In this document: positions 27,501 through 33,998 of the stretch, in pieces
Layout of the letters: the number at the start of each line of letters is the position of its first letter
How positions within the stretch are numbered: the stretch's first letter is position 1
Source of the DNA: an uncultured Lachnospiraceae bacterium
GTDB lineage: Bacteria; Bacillota; Clostridia; Lachnospirales; Lachnospiraceae
Direction: 5' to 3'
Assembly (NCBI GenBank): GCA_945864145.1
Contig: CAMBAN010000020.1
Span: forward strand, 1-34,893
DNA: 34,893 nt
Position numbers and translations under genes: made by a program
The notes under the pieces: model-generated
What the model saw: only the letters and a program-made list of their open reading frames with translations
Database searches by the model: none
Told to the model about the DNA's origin: nothing

Positions 27501-29479
27501 CAGCTTACAGCTATACAGATACCGGTTTACAACAGGCATCTACATACTCTTATAAGATTGCAGCAGTTGTAGATGGTAAGACTTCTTATATGTCAAGAGC
27601 GTTAGAGCTTGAAACAGCGGTAGCAATTGCATCAGTAGAAGAATTAGAGGAGGTAACACTTGTAGAAGGTACACCGGTAGGTGAGGAGGAAGCAGTAGCA
27701 AGCTTACTTCCTGCAACAGTAAAGGTAACAACACAAGAGGGAGAAACTCTCGATTATGCTGTAACTTGGGATGTTTCAGCGCTCGATATTAATACAGTAG
27801 GTACTTATACCGTAGCTGGTACTATCAAAGGCTATGATGAGAGCATTGTTTTAAAGGTTAAAGTAATTGCAAATGAAGTAAAAGGATACGCAGAACTTCC
27901 TGAACTTACAACAATTGTTGGTGTAGAAATTGCTTTGCCTGCTACTGTAGATGTAGAGTATACAAATACAACCAAGGTTGCCAAGGCAATCACCTGGGAT
28001 ACAACAGATTTAGATTTTAATACAATTGGTGATTATCAGGTAACAGGTCAGGTCGCTGATAGTGAGGATACACTGACACTGACTGTACATGTAGTAGATA
28101 CTTATATTACATCAGTAGCAACAAGCTATGCGGAGATTGCTTTAAATAGTACAGACGTAGCAGCAGCGCTTCCATTAACAGTAGTTGCAACCTATGCTGA
28201 TGGAAAAACAGGAAATGTATTAGTGACCTGGGATGAAACAGCAGTTTCTGACATTGATGTCACAAAAACAGGAACAATAACCATTACCGGAAAAGTGGAA
28301 GGCTTTGAAGAAGCAGTAAGCTTACAGGTATCTGTTGTATATCCTGCAGTATGGAAATTTGATTTTGGTATTAAGACAGCAAGTGAAGCAGAAGGCTGGA
28401 CAGGTGTTACTGTAAATAGTAAAGGTGGCAAGAAGACAGTAGCTGACCTTGGTATTACTTATAGCGAAGAAAAGGGCTATGGCTTCTTAAATGAGGCAGC
28501 AGTTATCGAGGGACGTCAGGAAAGCTATACACAGGCAGGCGTCTTAGCAGAAAATGTTTATACAGATTTTGCAATTCCGGATGGTCAGACCTTTGTGGCT
28601 AATGTACCAAATGGTGTATATCAGGTACAGGTAGTTGGCGGTTCTGCATACAAGAGCACTGTAAAGGCTACTATCGAAGGAACGGCATTAAGCGTTGGTA
28701 ACAGCGCAGGAACATATACCATTGGTAGTGTAGAAGTAACCGTAACAGATGGACAGTTAACCTGTGAATTTACAAGTGGTGCTACTTCAAGACTGGATGC
28801 AATCATTGTAAGACAGATTTCTGTAGAAGAAACACCGGGTGGAGATGAAGGAGACAATAACCCTGATAGTGGAAATTCATCAGATGGAGATTCAACAACA
28901 GACAGCGGCGCTTCATCAGATAATGACTCAACAACAGACAACAGTACAACATCAGATAGCAGCTCATCTGTAAGCAGCAGTGCTTCATCAAGCACTACGA
29001 CAACAATTGCAGACAGTGACGTACCAATGGCTTCCGGTATTACTCAGCATGGTTTACCATATTTGACCTTACAGGGAGATGAGGCACTTCAGTTAAAGAA
29101 TGAACTGTTTACAAAATACCATGGAAAGAATTTATATCTCATGGCACATTTAGGAAACGGCATCGGATTTACCATTTACTCTGAGCAGTCAGCAGACAAA
29201 GAAGTAAAGCTTGCAACAGAAATAAAACAGCTACCAGGCTTTGCAATTGGCTATACTACATTCCAATTACAGCCTGTTCAGACGGCACAACTTTCTTACA
29301 CAATAGGCGTACATGTAAATGTGGGAAGTGAGTATGTTGGAAGAACTGCATATATCTTTAAGAAGAGTCTTTTGACAGGTGAATACGAACCGGTTCTTAC
29401 CATGAAGGTAAATGAAATTGGTAACGTAGCAGTACAGACAACAGATTTAACAGACTTTATGATTTTAGTCGAAGAATAA
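21548..29479 (+). CDS. Giant secreted multimodular protein: predicted rhamnogalacturonan acetylesterase (SGNH/CE12-like) + PL11-type rhamnogalacturonan lyase, with Fn3, Ig-like and galactose-binding-like modules
   Basis: Signal peptide MRKRKEWMKFLSVALSVAMLGTSVQV; acidic T/E-rich linker; esterase KPTIFIASDSTVQ / QWGHNDATY / DSTHLQYYGAYKFAQ; lyase ALVAISLAGDAGAQTCISATDSDGNELTKGVYLSWR, SLGDLDGDGELELIVKWYPSN, DFDCDGKAEIAVKTADGT; RBS GGGAGG at 21532 favours ATG 21548. Confidence 0.9.
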   Translation: MRKRKEWMKFLSVALSVAMLGTSVQVPGMEVQAQENVSESTAEAEEESEAEESAQQETEEKSTSEEETSTAEEESTESEETSETESSVEETEETEEEETTEEETTEEETETETETETEMELMLLKDEEVPLAYGVTVAQGDDGYSSFTEDQVVADFVFGDNVSADTVYDSSVGYGFADNTYPTEAKGWESNVYYPREESLDTGKASYVKDDKDCVGIDSKAWTETESTGYGVYTYENTSAFLVDLYNADYQVEVTLTNPTDSTYTAYVKAENISKLTGVEVGAGASKTVTFTACVVDGQLNLKTIGTSSATTMDGADTQTVYVSRIKLTRLATNQTESKPTIFIASDSTVQTYDSYYYPQTGWGQTLAMFFGTSVDEYECEDCNFSQAQSYETENVIVENRAIGGRSSKSYVEEGKLDDLLEDIKPGDYLFVQWGHNDATYSRPNRYVSSNDFEKWMMYYVNGARQRGATPVLVTPVARYSYTTNADGSLNSFASNFEAYRQVMLKIAKNENVPYVDLTQRSIDVCNDFGIEGAKSLFLHVAAGDYPGGAYAGGATDSTHLQYYGAYKFAQCVADGVLEYEDTDQLDTLKQYVVSKKSDSVPQKITGLKVTSTGATSVSFSWDAEDTAELYYIYRSESDSFDSAEKYSVTSSTKYTDNSCAAGKTYYYAVAGFNDKGVGELSDSVETTTKTAGYRFDFNYNNSTTMDGWTGVNQDQMYDATVGYGWITAPGNGRYRSGNGNDDSSAMADDFCLGAGEFAVDLPNGDYEVTIYAADLLPGTSTIKPAYTAEGKSLGSIACKQALGSCTNTVRVTDGQLNIEVGGTNMYINGMTITALLESPSGLVATEGSAKENKYSFLLSFNPVSDAAGYSIYQKGSTDKEFSSVKTFTVEEYKDDELSCKALSVDLGDEYQYYMTCYTADGTESAPSETITVKAFVDTAVPSAPKNVVCVSPTKDETKLQDKIELSWDASTVEESKYPVIKYIIYRSDKDENDKGFKEFVKVGESTKTSYTDTTVKTNISYYYKVSAMNAGGEGEQSETCKTPVAGTLAKGGRESYSDRALVAISLAGDAGAQTCISATDSDGNELTKGVYLSWRSYEADFNSEKECTTTFDVYCNGELIANDISVTNMVYEGGTASDTFKVVGSNDSKLGLKESSAKCWANQYLELSLYCPENETMPDGSTCDYTANDMSLGDLDGDGELELIVKWYPSNAQDNSKGGYTGKTFLDGYDVDFSTGEVKLLWRIDLGVNIRSGAHYTQFQVWDFDCDGKAEIAVKTADGTTVYTSTDGTAAGLEELDYVGACSAADLPVDTVSEKNDYRNSSGYVLDGPEYFTIFNGEDGSIIDTTDYIPERGSVSAWGDAYGNRVDRFLSATAYLDGETPFAVFCRGYYTRTCLTAYYLKDTDGDGIGDTIDTYWTFDTNEAGSEYEAQGNHGLSVNDVDNDGMDEIIYGSLCIDHDGTVKYSTGLGHGDAMHVSDWVSWNDGLEIMAVHEHDNATYHVEIHDAETGEMLMGYNTGKDTGRGVASDIDPTSEGAEWWSIASPTYESNDEPEWDSTDGEVYSTWSNLNKLVKLSNVTPASNATLFWDGDLLSEIQDHTFNKTAYAPTGVSIAKWNYEDETQEKLLYSTEIYSSNGTKGNLGIIADFLGDWREEFIARCANDNNKVRIYTTTIQTDYVVPCLLEDLAYREGVAWENVGYNQPANVSCLLSEGLVTAELSEGKITQTTAEVIFTAANDGTGYGHDIEGYEIYRADGDGEYKLIDTVKTSELKKVSVGSEGASEEEEETKEEEKLVSYKFDFGGKDGKNSSKVGPCMEGYTEITSASASYEDSEEGYGLTAESLKGITFRYYAGGTTTYGNNYDNSYAALFDDLAMGWNSDVVFKANVPNGKYDVKVLTSHVSGTAKNLIYIQDMDTQVARYANKNEVNVASASVEVTDGVLTVKVTLDPKYVGAVCLNGLEIVQTESYAEEEKEEESTENTTGTKTAYSYTDTGLQQASTYSYKIAAVVDGKTSYMSRALELETAVAIASVEELEEVTLVEGTPVGEEEAVASLLPATVKVTTQEGETLDYAVTWDVSALDINTVGTYTVAGTIKGYDESIVLKVKVIANEVKGYAELPELTTIVGVEIALPATVDVEYTNTTKVAKAITWDTTDLDFNTIGDYQVTGQVADSEDTLTLTVHVVDTYITSVATSYAEIALNSTDVAAALPLTVVATYADGKTGNVLVTWDETAVSDIDVTKTGTITITGKVEGFEEAVSLQVSVVYPAVWKFDFGIKTASEAEGWTGVTVNSKGGKKTVADLGITYSEEKGYGFLNEAAVIEGRQESYTQAGVLAENVYTDFAIPDGQTFVANVPNGVYQVQVVGGSAYKSTVKATIEGTALSVGNSAGTYTIGSVEVTVTDGQLTCEFTSGATSRLDAIIVRQISVEETPGGDEGDNNPDSGNSSDGDSTTDSGASSDNDSTTDNSTTSDSSSSVSSSASSSTTTTIADSDVPMASGITQHGLPYLTLQGDEALQLKNELFTKYHGKNLYLMAHLGNGIGFTIYSEQSADKEVKLATEIKQLPGFAIGYTTFQLQPVQTAQLSYTIGVHVNVGSEYVGRTAYIFKKSLLTGEYEPVLTMKVNEIGNVAVQTTDLTDFMILVEE
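22562..23290 (+). other. Predicted SGNH/rhamnogalacturonan acetylesterase domain (within giant CDS)
   Basis: ASDST block, GGRSSKSY, GHNDA, DSTHLQ. Confidence 0.8.
24683..26685 (+). other. Predicted PL11-type rhamnogalacturonan lyase domain (within giant CDS)
   Basis: GGRESYSDRALVAISL start, four DxDxDG-like Ca sites, NLGIIADFLGDWREEFIARCANDNNKVRIYTTTIQTDYVVPCLLEDLAYREGVAWENVGYNQPANVSCLL at the end. Confidence 0.82.
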
Positions 29480-29484
29480 AAATC

Positions 29485-29520
29485 AGGAGCATCTTGGGTT
29501 GAACCAGGATGCTCCTTTTA
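29485..29520. terminator. Bidirectional rho-independent terminator between convergent genes
   Basis: AGGAGCATCTTGG-GTTGAA-CCAGGATGCTCCTTTT. Confidence 0.75.
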
Positions 29521-29521
29521 G

Positions 29522-30520
29522 TTATTTCAAAATACTTTCAATCTTTGCAAGCTCGTCTGCTGTAAAGGCAGGCGCCTGAACAATTTTAACATTTTCAGTA
29601 ATCTGTGATGGTTTAGAAGCTCCGATTAGGACAGAGGTTACTTCGCCGTCTCTGAGTACCCAGGAAAGTGCCATCTGTGCAAGCGTTTGTCCACGATTGA
29701 CAGCAATGTCATTTAAGGCTTTGATTTGTGACAGGCGTTCCTCACTTAAGGCATTTTCCTTTAAGAAACGTCCGTCTGTACGAATGCGGCTGTCCTCTGG
29801 AATACCATGTAAGTATTTATCTGTTAACAAGCCTTGTGCCAATGGACAAAAAGCAATAATGCCAATCCCGTTTTTGGCAGCGTAGGACTTTAAACCATCT
29901 TCTTCAATATTGCGCTCAAACATAGAATATTTTCTCTGATTGATGATAAAAGGAGTCTTGAGCTCTCTTAAGATTTTCTCAGCCTGTATGGTCTGTTCCT
30001 TATTATAGTTGGAAATACCGACATAAAGAGCCTTACCACTTTTGACGATGTGGTCTAAGGCAAGCATAGTTTCTTCCAGTGGTGTTTCAGGGTCTGGTCT
30101 GTGATGATAGAAAATATCTACATACTCTAACCCCATTCTCTGTAAGCTCTGATCAAGACTTGCTATCAGGTATTTTCTGGAACCCCAGTTTCCGTAAGGA
30201 CCTTCCCACATGTCATAACCGGCTTTTGTAGAAATGACAAGCTCGTCACGATATCGACCAAGTCCCTTTTTTAAAATGCGACCGAAATTTTCTTCGGCAG
30301 CACCTGGTTCAGGACCATAATTGTTTGCAAGGTCGAAGTGTGTAATTCCATTGTCAAAGGCGGTATAACACATATCAGTCATGTTTTCAAAATTGCCATT
30401 ACTGCCAAAATTATGCCATAACCCCAAGGAAACCTGTGGGAGCTTTAAGCCACTGTTACCACATCTGTTGTAATTCATTTTGCTATAACGGTTTTCATCC
30501 GCAATGTAAAGTTCTTTCAT
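29522..30520 (-). CDS. Aldo/keto reductase
   Basis: LGLWHNFGSNGNFENMTDMCYTAFDNGITHFDLANNYGPEPG, DIFYHHRPDPETPLEETMLALDHIVKSGKALYVGISNY. Start MKELYIADEN at 30520 has RBS GGAGAAAGG; the track start at 30628 lies about at the predicted transcription start. Confidence 0.92.
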   Translation of the reverse strand: MKELYIADENRYSKMNYNRCGNSGLKLPQVSLGLWHNFGSNGNFENMTDMCYTAFDNGITHFDLANNYGPEPGAAEENFGRILKKGLGRYRDELVISTKAGYDMWEGPYGNWGSRKYLIASLDQSLQRMGLEYVDIFYHHRPDPETPLEETMLALDHIVKSGKALYVGISNYNKEQTIQAEKILRELKTPFIINQRKYSMFERNIEEDGLKSYAAKNGIGIIAFCPLAQGLLTDKYLHGIPEDSRIRTDGRFLKENALSEERLSQIKALNDIAVNRGQTLAQMALSWVLRDGEVTSVLIGASKPSQITENVKIVQAPAFTADELAKIESILK

Positions 30521-30634
30521 ATAACCTACCTTTCTCCTGACCTGCAAACTTTCAAGTGCGTTAATAACTTGTGCAGGTACAATGTATGCAACAGGAATGA
30601 TTCTTATTTTTACCCCAAAGAGCTGCATATGCTT

Positions 30635-30663
30635 ATCATAGCGATTTTTTGTGCATTAAGCAA
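30635..30663 (-). promoter_or_regulatory. Minus-strand promoter for the aldo/keto reductase
   Basis: Minus strand: TTGCTT, 17 bp, TATGAT. Confidence 0.6.
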
Positions 30664-30690
30664 TAAAAAAGAGTATTTTTGCAAAAAAGA

Positions 30691-30719
30691 TTGAGAAAAA
30701 GTTACCAGCTTGTTATACT
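30691..30719 (+). promoter_or_regulatory. Sigma-A-like promoter for GH27 gene
   Basis: TTGAGA (30691-30696), 17 bp, TATACT (30714-30719). Confidence 0.65.
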
Positions 30720-30745
30720 AAAAGTCGGGGAAAGGTGGTTACGAA

Positions 30746-32053
30746 ATGAATAAAAATGTATTTGCAAAAACACCACCAATGGGGTGGAACAGTTACGATT
30801 ATTATGACACAAGTGTCACAGAAGAAGAAGTAAGAGCCAATGCAAAATTCATGGCGGAGCATTTAAAACAATACGGCTGGGAATACATCGTCATTGACAT
30901 TCAATGGTATGCAAATGATGCAGGTACCAGACGAGCAGAGTATCAGTACATACCTTTTGGCAATACCCAAATGGATGAGTGGGGCAGATTTCAACCAAGT
31001 CCCAACAGATTTTCGTCTTCAGCAGATGGTACAGGCTTTAAAAAGCTGGCAGAGTATATCCATGAGCTTGGGCTAAAATTTGGTATTCATATTATGAGAG
31101 GTATTCCAAGAAAGGCAGCAGAGAAACGCTGTCGCATTTTGGGAACGGAGTTTACTGCAAATGATGTGGCAGACCCTTCATCAATTTGTGGTTGGAATCC
31201 TGATATGTATGGGGTAAGAAATACAGAAGCCGGCCAGGCATACTATGATTCTCTGATTTCCATGTATGCAGGCTGGGGTGTGGATTTCATCAAATGTGAT
31301 GATATTTGCGACAGCTGGATGTATCGTGGAGAAAACTTTAATGGTTGGTTTGAAACCCAAATGCTTCATAAAGCAATTGAAAAATGCGGCAGACCGATTG
31401 TCTTGAGCCTGTCGCCGGGACCAGCGCATATTGATAGGGCATATCAGTATTGTCAAAATGCCAATATGTGGAGAATTACAGATGATTTTTGGGATAATTG
31501 GGAGTTACTCAAAAACATGTTCTGGCGTTGTGAAATGTGGCAGGATCATGTAAAAGAAGGCTGCTTTCCGGATTGTGATATGCTGCCATTAGGAAAACTT
31601 GGTAAGGGCTTTGGGAATGGAGAAAGAGACTGCAGCTTTACCAGGGAAGAACAAAAGACCATGATGACATTATGGTGCATGTTCCGTTCGCCTTTGATGT
31701 TAGGTGCAGAAATGACAAAGCTGGATGAGTGGACAATGTCACTTCTAACCAATAAAGAACTGCTTTCTCTTTTAGGAGAGAATCAGGAAGGCAGACAGTT
31801 AGTAAGAACGGATGAGTATGCCATTTGGAAAAATGTCAATCAAAAGACAAAGGAAATTGTGGTTGCATTCTTTAATCTGGCTGAGAAAGAGCAGGAACTT
31901 ACATTTTCTGTAGAGGATTTGCAGGAGAATCTGAAAAAAGACCATACCTATACTCTTGAGGAGCTATGGGAGCATGACAGCTTACAAACAGAAAAGGGAG
32001 AGATAAAGGTCACAGTTGAGCCGCATGGAGTTAAGGTATATCAGATAAAATAA
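30746..32053 (+). CDS. Glycoside hydrolase family 27 (alpha-galactosidase-like)
   Basis: TPPMGWNSYDYY, YGWEYIVIDIQWY, GWGVDFIKCDDICD (catalytic Asp region), FRSPLMLGAEM. Confidence 0.9.
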   Translation: MNKNVFAKTPPMGWNSYDYYDTSVTEEEVRANAKFMAEHLKQYGWEYIVIDIQWYANDAGTRRAEYQYIPFGNTQMDEWGRFQPSPNRFSSSADGTGFKKLAEYIHELGLKFGIHIMRGIPRKAAEKRCRILGTEFTANDVADPSSICGWNPDMYGVRNTEAGQAYYDSLISMYAGWGVDFIKCDDICDSWMYRGENFNGWFETQMLHKAIEKCGRPIVLSLSPGPAHIDRAYQYCQNANMWRITDDFWDNWELLKNMFWRCEMWQDHVKEGCFPDCDMLPLGKLGKGFGNGERDCSFTREEQKTMMTLWCMFRSPLMLGAEMTKLDEWTMSLLTNKELLSLLGENQEGRQLVRTDEYAIWKNVNQKTKEIVVAFFNLAEKEQELTFSVEDLQENLKKDHTYTLEELWEHDSLQTEKGEIKVTVEPHGVKVYQIK

Positions 32054-32070
32054 TAGAAAAGATACAGGGA

Positions 32071-32099
32071 AAAGTGAAGCGAATGTCTTCACTTTTTTT
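32071..32099 (+). terminator. Rho-independent terminator
   Basis: AAAGTGAAG-CGAATGT-CTTCACTTTTTTT. Confidence 0.8.
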
Positions 32100-32184
32100 G
32101 TGTACTTTTTGATAATATTTAAGGAGATTTACCGCTTTTACTTTGTTAGTATAACCTTAGAAATATAATGGGAGGGATTATATC

Positions 32185-33891
32185 ATGAGAGGACCAGTAG
32201 CACCAAAAGACCCGGTAAAAAAAAGACCGTTTTTCTATATTTTGCAGGATCAGGACATTTTTGCAGCACCGACAAAAGAAGGGAAAGGCGTGCAATTTAT
32301 TTATCAAAATGACGGACGAATGATTACCAGCGCAAAAATCAATGGAAATCTTACAGATGACGCAATGTTACAGCTGTTAAAGACAACGGAGGGATTTCGA
32401 AAGCTTGTTGCAGCAATTGGCGTTTCTGTTACAGAGGAAACAGGCAAAGAGTATGTGAACTTTGTCTATCAGATGTATGGAAAAACAGACCCTTATCAGT
32501 CAGGCACAAGCATCGAGAGAAAAATCCTTGCAAATGGAGCAGAGGAAATCATAGAGCTTTCTGAGATTGCGTGGTCTGAGGATGACGATGAACCGGGACA
32601 GATTCGTTTTGAATTCGAAAAAAGTGAAATTCAGGCAAGTGCGAATGTACGCTTCTATGTAAAGGAAGGATTTCAGGTACCGGATGTCATAGAGAAAGAA
32701 AAGGTGGAAACAGACACACCAGATTATCAGGCTATGATAGCACGTTCACTGATGCAGCCTGGTAATCCTGCAAGAATAAAAAAAGCAATTAACAAAGCAA
32801 AAAAGGGAGAGGACGTAACCATTGCTTATATTGGCGGCTCTATCACACAGGGAGCAGGCGCCGTACCAATTCATAAAATGTGTTATGCCTATCGTTCTTA
32901 TCAGGATTTTTGTAATACTTATGCGACCAAGGAAAATGTACATTTCATTAAAGCAGGTGTAGGAGGAACCCCTTCCGAGCTTGGTATGATTCGCTTTGAA
33001 AGGGATGTATTAAGAGACGGCTCTGTAACACCGGATATTGTTGTGGTTGAATTTGCTGTGAATGATGAAGGAGATGAGACAAAAGGAAGATGTTATGACA
33101 GTCTTGTCAGAAAAATACTTTCCCTTCCAAATGAACCGGCGGTTGTTTTATTGTTTGCGGTATTTGCAGATGATTTTAATTTGCAGGATAGATTGGAAGT
33201 TGTAGGAAAGACTTATGACTTGCCAATGGTAAGCATTAAGAATGCAGTCACAGAGCAGTTTACCTTGACCAAAGAAAATGGCAGAGTAGTTTCCAAAAAC
33301 AGATTCTTTTATGACAGATATCATCCAAGCAATACAGGACATATGATTATGAAGGATTGTCTGAACTATTTATGGCAGCAGGCAGAGAAAGCGCCTGCAC
33401 AGGAGGATACTACGAAAGCACTTTTACAGAAAAAGACAGCTATCGGAAAAGAATTTGAAAACGTACAGCTCTTTGACCGGAAAGCAGGCTGTGAGGCAGT
33501 AAAAAATGTGTATGCAGGCGATTTTTTTCATGTGGACAGTGTGTTACAGTGCGTAGAGATGGATGACAGACTGGAGCAGATACCACAATTTCCTGAAAAC
33601 TGGCATTATGATGGGACAGGTGAGAACAGACCATTTTGCATGGACGTACTTTGTAAAAGTCTCGTTATCGTACATAAAGATTCCAACGATATACATAGCG
33701 GAAAAATTGACTGTTTTGTAGATGGGAAAAAGGTAAAAACGATAGATCCATTGGAAATTGGTTGGACGCATTGCGGACCTGTGATATTGTTTGAAGAAGA
33801 GGAAGCCGCATTACATCATATAGAAATTTGTATGGCTCAAGGTGATGAAAAGAAAAAATCGACAATTCTTGGCTTTGGTATCGTCAGATGA
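32185..33891 (+). CDS. SGNH/GDSL-type esterase, probable carbohydrate esterase
   Basis: TIAYIGGSITQGAGA, AGVGGTPSELG, VEFAVNDEGD, YDRYHPSNTGH (catalytic Ser and Asp-x-x-His blocks) with an N-terminal beta-rich extension. Confidence 0.82.
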   Translation: MRGPVAPKDPVKKRPFFYILQDQDIFAAPTKEGKGVQFIYQNDGRMITSAKINGNLTDDAMLQLLKTTEGFRKLVAAIGVSVTEETGKEYVNFVYQMYGKTDPYQSGTSIERKILANGAEEIIELSEIAWSEDDDEPGQIRFEFEKSEIQASANVRFYVKEGFQVPDVIEKEKVETDTPDYQAMIARSLMQPGNPARIKKAINKAKKGEDVTIAYIGGSITQGAGAVPIHKMCYAYRSYQDFCNTYATKENVHFIKAGVGGTPSELGMIRFERDVLRDGSVTPDIVVVEFAVNDEGDETKGRCYDSLVRKILSLPNEPAVVLLFAVFADDFNLQDRLEVVGKTYDLPMVSIKNAVTEQFTLTKENGRVVSKNRFFYDRYHPSNTGHMIMKDCLNYLWQQAEKAPAQEDTTKALLQKKTAIGKEFENVQLFDRKAGCEAVKNVYAGDFFHVDSVLQCVEMDDRLEQIPQFPENWHYDGTGENRPFCMDVLCKSLVIVHKDSNDIHSGKIDCFVDGKKVKTIDPLEIGWTHCGPVILFEEEEAALHHIEICMAQGDEKKKSTILGFGIVR

Positions 33892-33998
33892 AGAGATTTT
33901 GCAGATTTTTCGAACGTTCTTGAAAAGACCTGACACTAAACAAATGCTATACTGCAAAAGACAGTGTATATTATATATAGAAGAAAGGTATTTGAGTT

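Noticed and set aside
28621-28995. 124-aa minus-strand ORF in the giant gene
   Set aside because: Leu/Ser-rich antisense of the Asp/Ser/Thr linker; compositional artefact.
30521-30628. 36-aa N-terminal extension of the aldo/keto reductase
   Set aside because: Good RBS and family-like start at 30520; the upstream segment lies in the predicted leader.
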